The notes under the pieces: model-generated | The model's database searches: none | Told to the model about the DNA's origin: nothing | What the model saw: the letters and a program-made list of their open reading frames with translations, nothing else | Translations under genes and position numbers: made by a program | Shown here: positions 1 through 6,814 of the stretch, piece after piece | Numbering within the stretch: position 1 is the first letter of the stretch | Layout: the number at the start of each line of letters is the position of its first letter | Assembly: GCA_900769375.1 (NCBI GenBank) | Contig: CAAGGN010000152.1 | Coordinates: 1-8,279 of the forward strand | DNA length: 8,279 bases | Direction: 5' to 3' | Source of the DNA: Clostridia bacterium | GTDB taxonomy: Bacteria; Bacillota; Clostridia; Oscillospirales; Acutalibacteraceae

Positions 1-20
1 GACGTGTGCTCTTCCGATCT
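1..20. other. Illumina TruSeq adapter remnant at contig end (artefact)
   Basis: These 20 bases are identical to the 3' end of the Illumina TruSeq index / Read 2 adapter, which finishes in GCTCTTCCGATCT. The final T is the ligation overhang base, so genuine insert begins at base 21. It is sequencing-library DNA left in the assembly, not part of the organism. It marks a true contig end. It also supplies two of the three bases of the apparent stop codon of the neighbouring glycosyltransferase gene. The match is from memory of the standard adapter sequence, and a 20-base perfect match at the very end of a contig leaves little doubt. Confidence 0.97.
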
Positions 21-21
21 A

Positions 22-768
22 CAAAAGGAAATAAGGAGCCGCCTCCGGATATATTTCCGGATACAAGGACTTATATGCATCGTACAATTTAAGCATTGTA
101 AATTGCACGGGGCGAAGCTTGCCTCTGCAAGCGCTATCTTCAGATTGAACATAATGATATAAAGGTCGCCTATCAAACCAAACGTTATTGGCTCTTGATA
201 GTGCTGTTGCGGCAAAAAGTGTATCCTCTCCTCTATAAATATCTTCCCTAAAGGAAAGACCACTGATTACTTCCTTACTATAAAACTTATTACAACAAAA
301 CTGAATTCCACGCATAATGTTGATTTGTGAAGCGGTGTTATCAAAAAGTCCGTATCTGTCATCTCCCATACTATGAGAAATTTCATGCTCCGCATAGGTT
401 ATGAAATGCTCAAAATTAACCGCTTCGCATTTGTGGGTATCAATAAGTCGCAGGAGATATTCGTATGTGTCAAGTTCTAAATAATCATCGCTATCGGGGA
501 AATGATAATAATCCCCCGTAGCCAGAGCAAGGCCCTTGTTTCGAGCAGAAGATACACCGCCGTTTTCTACGCTTTTATAGATTATTCTATTATCTCGCTT
601 AGCATATTCTTCACAAATTTCACCACTTTGGTCGGTGGAACCGTCGTTAATTAAAATTATTTGCAAATTTTTATATGTCTGGTTCACCAAAGAATCCAAA
701 CATTTTCTTAAATATTTCTCGGTATTATAAACGGGTACAATAACACTTATGAGTCGGGTTTTGCTCAT
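22..768 (-). CDS. Family 2 glycosyltransferase, C-terminus lost at contig end (partial)
   Basis: This is a GT-A fold glycosyltransferase (GT2, Pfam Glycos_transf_2) that would add one sugar from a nucleotide-sugar donor to the growing lipid-linked repeat unit at the inner membrane face. The N-terminal strand and turn 'SVIVPVYN' (residues 8-15) are typical. Asp42 in 'NDGSTD' should contact the nucleotide, and 'PDSDD' (91-95) carries the metal-binding DxD. 'RGEDTLF' (179-185) supplies the likely catalytic base, and 'YHYVQSEDSA' (204-213) is the usual post-catalytic loop. ATG at 768 follows GGAGAG with good spacing, 15 bases after the previous gene. Only 249 residues are present, while many relatives exceed 300. 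The apparent TAG stop at 21-19 uses bases 19-20 of the adapter, so the reading frame is open at the true contig end and the gene is incomplete. Donor and acceptor cannot be predicted. Confidence 0.93.
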
Positions 769-783
769 TTTATACTCTCCATA

Positions 784-1776
784 CTAATTTGTATTTAAAG
801 ATAATAAATAGCCATAAACGGTTTGTTTTCCATCTTTGGTTTTTATGGGATATTCTTTATGGCGATTAACTAAATGTATTTTTTGTCGTTCAAATATTTT
901 GTCACACAATTCTCGACTGTATTCTTTATCCAAATTTTCATTAAGCAATCTTAATTCTAAATTATTTAATGGAACGGAATCTAATAACTTAGCAATTTCC
1001 GGAATTTGAGAATAACCAGCCCAAATAATATAATCAGCAGATAAATATTCTATTCTTTTATCGTGTTTGCTCCAAAAATAAGATAATGAATCCGTTACAT
1101 ATTTAAATAGAATATTGGAGCTTTTGGAAAACCAAGTACCACCAACCCATCTTCCTCTTGAAGCATCTAATAGTTTATTTCCTTCGTCGTAAAATCTTGG
1201 AGTATATAAATCATATTTTAAAGCCTCTTCAAATGCATCCTTTGAAAGATAAACGGCCAAATCTTGCCAAACACCACCATAGGTCGCCAATAATGTATAT
1301 CTTATAACATCCGAAAAATTAGTAGGACACATTGCACCTTTATTGAATTTATCTATAACATATTGTGGAACATCAATATATTCTAAATAATTATCATATG
1401 TAATAAAATGAATTTGGGCTTCAGGTGGTAATATATTATTCAAGTTGTTATAACACGCCCTTATCCACTCGGGCATATTCTCTTCTCCTTGCAACCAACT
1501 TACAAAAACCGGTAATTTATCACCTATTTCTTTTTTAGGTAATATTGTTGAATATTCTTTACGATTATATTTATCAATTACTGGCTGCAAATCTTTGATC
1601 ATAAATTCTGATATTTTATTAATATATTTTTCTGCGGAAATAATACCGACAACTCTGCGCCACTTAGTAAGAGCTATATCAAAACCGAATTCTTTAGTAT
1701 CGCTTTTTATTTCTTTAAGCGCTTTCAACGACGCTATCATTCGATTTTTTATCCTAAATATCACATTTTTATTCAT
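784..1776 (-). CDS. Capsular polysaccharide synthesis glycosyltransferase (Caps_synth / GT32-like)
   Basis: The protein resembles the Pfam Caps_synth family (PF05704), DxD-type sugar transferases related to GT32 that occur in capsule and exopolysaccharide loci. After a helical, basic N-terminal region of about 85 residues, 'FVSWLQGEENMPEW' (91-104) is the family's opening strand. 'NFSDVIRY' (153-160) and 'YGGVWQD' (166-172) form the donor and metal site, with Asp156, Arg159 and Asp172 as key residues. 'GGTWFSKS' (212-219) follows. The length of 330 residues is normal. It has no membrane segment and is presumably cytoplasmic or peripheral. The start is uncertain. ATG at 1776 comes directly after an in-frame stop and has GAGG only 13 bases upstream, which is longer than ideal. 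Met13 (1740) has AGGA about 10 bases upstream and is an alternative. The gene begins 20 bases after the second EpsG gene. The sugar transferred is unknown. Confidence 0.88.
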   Translation of the reverse strand: MNKNVIFRIKNRMIASLKALKEIKSDTKEFGFDIALTKWRRVVGIISAEKYINKISEFMIKDLQPVIDKYNRKEYSTILPKKEIGDKLPVFVSWLQGEENMPEWIRACYNNLNNILPPEAQIHFITYDNYLEYIDVPQYVIDKFNKGAMCPTNFSDVIRYTLLATYGGVWQDLAVYLSKDAFEEALKYDLYTPRFYDEGNKLLDASRGRWVGGTWFSKSSNILFKYVTDSLSYFWSKHDKRIEYLSADYIIWAGYSQIPEIAKLLDSVPLNNLELRLLNENLDKEYSRELCDKIFERQKIHLVNRHKEYPIKTKDGKQTVYGYLLSLNTN

Positions 1777-1796
1777 TCAGCAATCACAACCTCGTT

Positions 1797-2885
1797 TCAA
1801 TTTAAATGACCAAAAATCCATTGGAAATTTCTTAAATTATCCGTAATTATAACCTCGTATGACCAGAAAATCATATATAGTATAATTGCTACAAGCTTCA
1901 AAAGATTATAATAACGCTTATCTGTGGCCTTAAATATAGAATTAAGTCCCAATGGAACAAATACGCCGGTATATAATGCCAGTCGGGCAAGATATGCGCT
2001 ATCTCCCGTTGCAATTTTTATGGCGGCATTAACTATCAACATATATGCATAGAAAAGTTGCTGCTTATCAAGTTTTCTTGTGAATCCATAATAAATCGCC
2101 AAAACCGCCGGGGCGCAACCCGCTAAAATCCTTAGTACGTTAACGCTTCTAAGGGCATAATCATTAGGAATAAACTCCTTATCCTTTACCCAACCTACTA
2201 AATCAAACATATACTCATAGCTTCTCGAAACAACAATTGTTATTACCGTTATTATAAGAAGACGCTTCATGGTAAACTTTTCGGAATATACAAAGTATAA
2301 AAGCACACAGAACATCGCAGATTTATGGGCAAGAAAAGCAATAGCGCAAACAAGCAAAAACTTCCAAAATTTTCTTTCCGTTATGTATTTGCGGCCAATA
2401 AAAACAATTGCCACAGCCAGAAACTGCCTTATGGCGTTAAAGGTGCCAACCCAACCGCCCGTAAAGAAATACAAAAACGTTATATAAAAATAATCCTCGG
2501 TTTCTTTAAAGGTGCTATATAGCATCAGTCCCACCGTCATAACCGAAACGGCGAAAAACATAAAGAAATAATTATCAAATAATAAATAGGATATCTTGCC
2601 GAACAACGGCACTATGGGCTCATCAAATTCGAGAAAATTCCTAAGCGTCATTACGGTATACTGATCCTTATAAAGCTCAATATAATTGGCATAATCCGTA
2701 CCAACATAATAACGACAACCTGCCGTAACCGTAAGAATTGCGGTTACAATAAACAAGAATATTTTTGTATCCCGACTTTTTCGAATTCTAACGATTCCAT
2801 TTGAATCAATATCTTTCTGAACGCTTAATTGCGCAAGATACGAAAAAAACGCAACCAAGAGTAAAACAACTGCATACGTAATCAT
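1797..2885 (-). CDS. epsG: EpsG-family polysaccharide polymerase-like membrane protein, copy 2
   Basis: This is a polytopic membrane protein of the EpsG family (PF14897). The family is regarded as Wzy-like and is thought to polymerise repeat units on the outer face of the membrane. Hydrophobic segments recur throughout, roughly at residues 2-19, 42-57, 103-122, 131-148, 155-165, 174-198, 207-220, 247-267, 276-290 and 329-346. Family landmarks are 'CRYYVGTDY' (57-65), 'FNAIRQ' (149-154), 'FLAHKSA' (184-190) and 'GDSAYLARLALYTG' (294-307). The length of 362 residues is usual. It aligns without gaps to the upstream gene over 361 residues, with 218 identities by my hand count (60%). ATG at 2885 lies 19 bases after copy 1 and has a modest GGTGG site 7 bases upstream, weaker than copy 1's. 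All landmark residues are intact, so both copies look functional. Which one polymerises, or whether one acts in export or on another glycan, cannot be told. Confidence 0.9.
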   Translation of the reverse strand: MITYAVVLLLVAFFSYLAQLSVQKDIDSNGIVRIRKSRDTKIFLFIVTAILTVTAGCRYYVGTDYANYIELYKDQYTVMTLRNFLEFDEPIVPLFGKISYLLFDNYFFMFFAVSVMTVGLMLYSTFKETEDYFYITFLYFFTGGWVGTFNAIRQFLAVAIVFIGRKYITERKFWKFLLVCAIAFLAHKSAMFCVLLYFVYSEKFTMKRLLIITVITIVVSRSYEYMFDLVGWVKDKEFIPNDYALRSVNVLRILAGCAPAVLAIYYGFTRKLDKQQLFYAYMLIVNAAIKIATGDSAYLARLALYTGVFVPLGLNSIFKATDKRYYNLLKLVAIILYMIFWSYEVIITDNLRNFQWIFGHLN

Positions 2886-2904
2886 TAATTAACCACCGAA
2901 ACTT

Positions 2905-3990
2905 TTATAAATATTTGAATATCCAAGTAAACTCTCTTAAATTCGTTGTAATTAAAACTTCATACAACCAGAAGGCCGCATATAACATAACGATAATTAT
3001 TTTAAATATCTTGTTAAACCGCAGGTCTCCCGATTTCAAAACAGAACTCAATCCAAGGGGTATAAATGCGCCCGTATACAGCGCCAAACGGGCAAGATAA
3101 GCGCTGTCCCCCGTAGCGACCTGCATAGTTGCATTTATAACTAGCATATAGGCATAGAACACTTGCTCTTTTTTATATTTCTTTGTGAAACCATAATATA
3201 TCGCCAATATAGCAGGGGCGCATCCTACCAAAATTCTTAATACGTTAACACTTCTGAGCGCGTAATTATCTGCAACAAATTCCTCATCGTTAATCCAACC
3301 AATGAAATCAAACATTGTCTCATAGCTTCTGGAAATTATAACGGCTATTAACGTTATTAATATTAAACGTTTAGCTGTAAACTTTTCGGAGTATAAGAAA
3401 TATATAAATACGCAGAAAAGCGCAGATTTATGAGCAAGAAAAGCAATAAAGCATATCAACAAGAAATGCCAAAATTTTCTTTCCAGTATGTATTTACGGC
3501 CCATAAACACAATAGCGATGGCAATATATTGTCGCACACCGTTAAAGCTTCCTGTCCATCCGCCTGCAAAAATATACAGAAGCGTAACAAATATAAAATC
3601 TGTCGTTTCCTTAAAGCTGCTATATAAAGTGAATCCCACGGTGATAATAGATGCCGTAAGGAACATAGGAAAATAACTATCAAACAAATCGTGGGACAGC
3701 TTTCCTATAAGCGGGAACAGGGGCTCGTCAATATTTAGTAAATCCAACCATCTTCTTTGCGAATAATCTTCATTATAAAGCTTAATATAATTATAATAAT
3801 CCGTTCCCACGTAGAATCGGCATCCTGCCGTTATGGTGAGCGTTGCTATTATTATAAATAGAAACAGCTTAATATCACGATTCTTTTGCAACGCCTTTTC
3901 TTTACCCATCGCAACCAGGGAAGAATATCCACCCTGCGCCATATACGAAAAGAACAGAACAATGGCAATAACAACAAAATAAGTAATCAT
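2905..3990 (-). CDS. epsG: EpsG-family polysaccharide polymerase-like membrane protein, copy 1
   Basis: This is a second EpsG-family (PF14897) multi-pass membrane protein of 361 residues, the likely repeat-unit polymerase of the locus. Hydrophobic spans lie in the same places as in the downstream copy. It carries the same landmarks: 'CRFYVGTDY' (57-65), 'FNGVRQ' (149-154), 'FLAHKSA' (184-190) and 'GDSAYLARLALYTG' (294-307). The copies differ most at residues 21-38, a loop after the first membrane span, and at 71-84 and 321-334. These could be the regions that set specificity. ATG at 3990 has GAGG six bases upstream, overlapping the TGA stop of the preceding glycosyltransferase, so translation is probably coupled. 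Wzy-type genes are usually single in a capsule locus, which makes the tandem pair unusual. The assignment rests on motif pattern and topology, not a database search. Confidence 0.9.
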   Translation of the reverse strand: MITYFVVIAIVLFFSYMAQGGYSSLVAMGKEKALQKNRDIKLFLFIIIATLTITAGCRFYVGTDYYNYIKLYNEDYSQRRWLDLLNIDEPLFPLIGKLSHDLFDSYFPMFLTASIITVGFTLYSSFKETTDFIFVTLLYIFAGGWTGSFNGVRQYIAIAIVFMGRKYILERKFWHFLLICFIAFLAHKSALFCVFIYFLYSEKFTAKRLILITLIAVIISRSYETMFDFIGWINDEEFVADNYALRSVNVLRILVGCAPAILAIYYGFTKKYKKEQVFYAYMLVINATMQVATGDSAYLARLALYTGAFIPLGLSSVLKSGDLRFNKIFKIIIVMLYAAFWLYEVLITTNLREFTWIFKYL

Positions 3991-3998
3991 TTATTTCC

Positions 3999-4814
3999 TC
4001 ACGAATCTATTTTGTTTAAATATCTTTTTTTGTGCATAATTTTATATATTTTTGATGGCACAAGACCCAAAAGGATTGAGCGCAAACAAAAAATATAATT
4101 GTAAATCGGGAGTTTTAATGTTTTAATAACCAAAGCTTCTGCATATGCTGCATTTAACCTATATTTAAATTTTCTTCTCAATGTAGCATTTCTATCGTCA
4201 CGCATACTGTAAAGGGGCTCTTGGATATTCATACCTCTGAATCCTTTAGCGTACATTTTCATCCAAAGGTGATAATCCTCCACCCTTAAAAGCTTTTTAT
4301 CAACAGAATATCCGCCAACCGCATCATAAGCTTCTTTTCTAACCATTGCCGCCGCGTGACAGAAGGGAGTGGTTTTAATAAAACTTTTATTGGTTGGTTT
4401 TGATTCCGCATTTGTTTTTCCCCAAACACCATTCTCGTCAAATAGATACATACCGGAACTGACTATTGCGATATCCGGGTGCCTTTTAAAAAACTCTATC
4501 TGTTTTTCAAATCGATTAGGGTCACAGATATCGTCCCCATCCATTCTGGCTATAAACTCACCATCGGCAAATTCCAAACAATGATTAAGGGTAAAATTAA
4601 GCCCCATATTTTTTTCGTTTTTTATAAGCTTAATTTTTTCGGGATATTTATTTTGATATTCTTCGGCAACTTTATACGTAGCATCCTCGGAACCATCATC
4701 ACACATTATAAGTTCCCAATTAGTATAGGTTTGGTTAATGATGGAATTTATTGCTTCCGACAGTGTATTGTCGCAATTATATATACCCATAATGATGCTA
4801 ATTTTTTGGCACAT
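3999..4814 (-). CDS. Family 2 glycosyltransferase
   Basis: This is a GT-A fold sugar transferase (GT2) predicted to add one residue to the lipid-linked repeat unit in the cytoplasm. 'ISIIMGIYN' (5-13) is the first strand, and Asp39-Asp40 in 'CDDGS' contact the nucleotide. 'RMDGDD' (90-95) holds the DxD metal site. 'RHPDIAIVSSG' (111-121) and 'FCHAAAMVRKEAYDAVGGY' (151-169) match the acceptor-side pattern of WcaA-type GT2 enzymes. 'RVEDYHLW' (177-184) supplies the catalytic acid/base (Glu179-Asp180). The length of 271 residues is typical, with a basic amphipathic C-terminus that may hold it at the membrane. The ATG at 4814 is two bases after the stop of the ATP-grasp gene. AAGGA within that gene's last codons serves as ribosome binding site, which suggests coupled translation. 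Sugar specificity cannot be predicted. Confidence 0.94.
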   Translation of the reverse strand: MCQKISIIMGIYNCDNTLSEAINSIINQTYTNWELIMCDDGSEDATYKVAEEYQNKYPEKIKLIKNEKNMGLNFTLNHCLEFADGEFIARMDGDDICDPNRFEKQIEFFKRHPDIAIVSSGMYLFDENGVWGKTNAESKPTNKSFIKTTPFCHAAAMVRKEAYDAVGGYSVDKKLLRVEDYHLWMKMYAKGFRGMNIQEPLYSMRDDRNATLRRKFKYRLNAAYAEALVIKTLKLPIYNYIFCLRSILLGLVPSKIYKIMHKKRYLNKIDS

Positions 4815-4816
4815 TA

Positions 4817-5803
4817 CTATTCATCCTTTTTCGTTTTTATTTTTGGATTATTCAAATCGATCCAGCTGCCTATTTTTAAATCCCATTCCTCAGGTTGAAT
4901 ATCATTACATCCTCCGCCGTGGTAGAACGTAGTTTCACCAAAATAAATTTTGCCATCAACATTATATAAGTCAACTCGGCAAAACGGAAATGGTTGCGAC
5001 AACTTACGAGCAATCTCAACCATTTTTTCAAAATTTTCCGGTTTCTTAACCTCATAAGAAGCGTTTGGACGTGTTTCTTTTACAGGCAAAAGATTAAAAT
5101 CCATATCATAAATGTTGCGAGGATAGAAGTGATTATAGCTACTGTCGGGATTTATAACGCCTAAATCGAGAAATAACAATTTAGGTTCACCATCAAAACA
5201 CATAAATTTATAATCTGTAGGGAGCTGACCGTTTTTATCCCTAATAACCTTTTCAACCAAAACTTTGCGTTTTATGTTCTTGTAATTCCATTCACGGGAT
5301 AAAACATATGCATTATGTTTTAAAATAAAACGCAGAGTTCTTTTTGAGAAAACAAGATTCTTTTTACTGGGAGGAAACTTTGGATCATAAAACAAATGAC
5401 CACCAGAATTGTGATTGCATTTTATGACAATTTCTTCATTATACTTGTCTAATTTTATATCATCAACATTTTCATAAACATCAAGTAACGGAATCAAAAT
5501 ATCCTCTAATCCACATTCCTTTACATAACCACGAACAAGAAACTTATCTGAACAAAGTGTCAACATATCATCTCGATTGTTTAATTTAAGCCACCATACT
5601 TTTTCATCAAAAAATTGAGGGTTTGATAAATTTAATTGTTTCCCTGTATATAGATGATAAAACCACTTAGCATAACGTTCTTCGCCCCATATTTTACCTA
5701 AAACCGTAGCAACGGTATACTTTATTGACGTATAAATCAAATCTAAAATTCCATTCTTGCCAGACATATTAGAAATAATATTTTTAATTTTTCTTAAAAT
5801 CAT
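4817..5803 (-). CDS. TupA-like ATP-grasp protein
   Basis: The protein matches the TupA-like ATP-grasp family (PF14305). It is named after the Bacillus teichuronopeptide gene tupA and is common in polysaccharide loci. ATP-grasp enzymes activate a carboxylate as acyl-phosphate and join it to an amine or thiol. Numbered from my start, visible blocks are 'NPQFFDEKVWWLKL' (61-74), 'IKCNHNSGG' (127-135, phosphate-binding loop), 'VEKVI' (183-187), 'DYKFMCFDGEPK' (197-208), 'CRVDLY' (275-280) and 'YFGETTFYHGGG' (287-298), where Glu290 probably binds Mg. The 328 residues are normal for the family. I chose ATG 5803 over an in-frame ATG at 5824 because AGGAAGG lies 8 bases before 5803, while 5824 has no Shine-Dalgarno sequence. 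Position directly after the uronic-acid genes suggests it modifies that carboxyl, but this is inference. No substrate is proven for most family members. Confidence 0.92.
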   Translation of the reverse strand: MILRKIKNIISNMSGKNGILDLIYTSIKYTVATVLGKIWGEERYAKWFYHLYTGKQLNLSNPQFFDEKVWWLKLNNRDDMLTLCSDKFLVRGYVKECGLEDILIPLLDVYENVDDIKLDKYNEEIVIKCNHNSGGHLFYDPKFPPSKKNLVFSKRTLRFILKHNAYVLSREWNYKNIKRKVLVEKVIRDKNGQLPTDYKFMCFDGEPKLLFLDLGVINPDSSYNHFYPRNIYDMDFNLLPVKETRPNASYEVKKPENFEKMVEIARKLSQPFPFCRVDLYNVDGKIYFGETTFYHGGGCNDIQPEEWDLKIGSWIDLNNPKIKTKKDE

Positions 5804-5811
5804 TGTATTTT

Positions 5812-5821
5812 CCTTCCTTCT
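5812..5821 (-). promoter_or_regulatory. Ribosome binding site that fixes the ATP-grasp start
   Basis: The minus strand reads AGAAGGAAGG here, a strong Shine-Dalgarno match, with 8 bases before the ATG at 5803. It lies inside the longer frame that opens at 5824, so the first seven codons of that longer frame are the leader and not protein. Confidence 0.85.
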
Positions 5822-5836
5822 CATGCGTTATGGCAA

Positions 5837-6811
5837 TTACAAATTCTCCTTATACCATTCTATCGCAAGTTTAATACCATCTTGGAAACTGTAGTCGGGG
5901 TCGTATCCAAGTAGTTTTCTTGCTTTGGAGATATCCGCGTTGCTGTGCTTGATATCACCCTTTCTATCGGGACCGAAGTTTGGCTCTATATCAACTCCCA
6001 AGGCCTCGGTAAGTCCATAATAAATATCAATAAGATATTCTCTGCCGCCGTAAGCAATATTATATGCTTCACCTGCGGCTTCGTGGGATGCAAGACACGC
6101 CTTTAAATTAGCTTCAATAACATTATCAATATAGGTAAAGTCGCGGCTTTGCTTACCGTCACCGTTTATGGTGGGAGTTTCGCCATGAAGTAACATCTTT
6201 AAAAATTTCGGTATTACTGCGGCATAAGCGCCGTCGGGGTCCTGACGGCGACCGAAAACGTTAAAGTAACGCATACCGTAGGTATCAAGACCGTAGTGCA
6301 TTGTATAAAGTTTAGCCCACTCTTCGTCGCAACGCTTTGTAAGAGCATAGGGGGACAATAAATTACCCTCTCTACCCTCGGTTTTGGGAAGGTTGGGCTC
6401 ATCGCCGTAAACAGAAGAGCTTGAAGCATACACAAATTTCTTTACGCCGCACTGACGGGCTGCCTCTAACATATTGAGAGTACCCTGAATATTATTTAAG
6501 CTGTAAAAGAGAGGCATTTCCAAACTTCTTGGAACACTTCCCCAAGCCGCCTGATTTAATACGAAATCTATTCCTTCACAGGCCTTCATGCAAGTATCTA
6601 AATCTTTTATGTCGCCCTTAATAAACTCGTAGTTAGGATTATCGAGGAACATATCAACATTTTTCTGTTTGCCTGTTGAAAGGTCATCAAGAGCCCTTAC
6701 TTTGTATCCCATATTAAGTATGGCTTCGCAAAGATTGCTTCCAATAAATCCTGCTGCGCCCGTTACTAAAAATTTGGTATTTTCTGGAAATTTTAAATGT
6801 TTATAGCCCAT
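5837..6811 (-). CDS. tviC: UDP-N-acetylhexosamine(uronate) 4-epimerase, TviC/WbpP type
   Basis: This extended short-chain dehydrogenase/reductase probably interconverts gluco and galacto forms of an N-acetylated UDP-sugar: UDP-GlcNAcA to UDP-GalNAcA, or UDP-GlcNAc to UDP-GalNAc. The NAD-binding 'TGAAGFIGS' is at 17-25, with Asp42 in 'ALDDLSTGK' binding the adenosine ribose. 'QAAWGSVPRSLEMP' (87-100) closely resembles the WbpP/TviC signature block. 'ASSSSVYGDEPNLPK' (129-143) and 'SPYALTK' (153-159) give the Ser, Tyr155 and Lys159 of the catalytic site. 'GDIKHSNADISKARKLLGY' (285-303) is the usual C-terminal uridine-site block. The 324 residues are slightly shorter than classical members. It starts three bases after the dehydrogenase gene, with GGAG inside that gene's last codons, so the two are translationally coupled and probably act in sequence. 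A plain GalE or a UDP-glucuronate epimerase is less likely because the GSVPRS block favours N-acetylated substrates. Confidence 0.9.
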   Translation of the reverse strand: MGYKHLKFPENTKFLVTGAAGFIGSNLCEAILNMGYKVRALDDLSTGKQKNVDMFLDNPNYEFIKGDIKDLDTCMKACEGIDFVLNQAAWGSVPRSLEMPLFYSLNNIQGTLNMLEAARQCGVKKFVYASSSSVYGDEPNLPKTEGREGNLLSPYALTKRCDEEWAKLYTMHYGLDTYGMRYFNVFGRRQDPDGAYAAVIPKFLKMLLHGETPTINGDGKQSRDFTYIDNVIEANLKACLASHEAAGEAYNIAYGGREYLIDIYYGLTEALGVDIEPNFGPDRKGDIKHSNADISKARKLLGYDPDYSFQDGIKLAIEWYKENL

Positions 6812-6814
6812 AAA

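Larger units (their letters stand above)
1797..3990 (-). repeat. Diverged tandem gene duplication (two epsG copies, unit about 1105 bases)
   Basis: Positions in the two EpsG genes correspond at a constant offset of 1105 bases. The encoded proteins align end to end with no gap and about 60% identity by hand count. At DNA level similarity survives in patches. The best patch I found is 28 bases with one mismatch, 2316-2343 against 3421-3448, which encodes the conserved FLAHKSA region. The divergence means the duplication, or the acquisition of a relative, is old. It is not an assembly duplication. Confidence 0.9.

Noticed and set aside
784..1776. An altered DxD site in the Caps_synth protein (WQDLAV where many relatives have a WxDATV-type sequence)
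   Set aside because: The key Asp172 and the surrounding YGG and SD..R motifs are kept. The change falls within variation expected in the family, so it is not evidence of an inactive enzyme.
2269..2522. Overlapping plus-strand frames opposite the second EpsG gene, with counterparts at 3430-3676 opposite the first
   Set aside because: They resemble each other only because the two EpsG genes are paralogues. The shared antisense frame is a by-product of the duplication, not a conserved small gene.
1797..3990. Tandem EpsG genes as an assembly duplication
   Set aside because: The copies differ at about 40% of residues and across the DNA, far too much for a sequencing or assembly error.
4479..4898. 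Plus-strand open frame of 139 codons
   Set aside because: It lies opposite the GT2 and ATP-grasp genes and crosses their junction. The translation is low-complexity and rich in Phe and Ile, with no recognisable motif, while the minus-strand genes have clear families.
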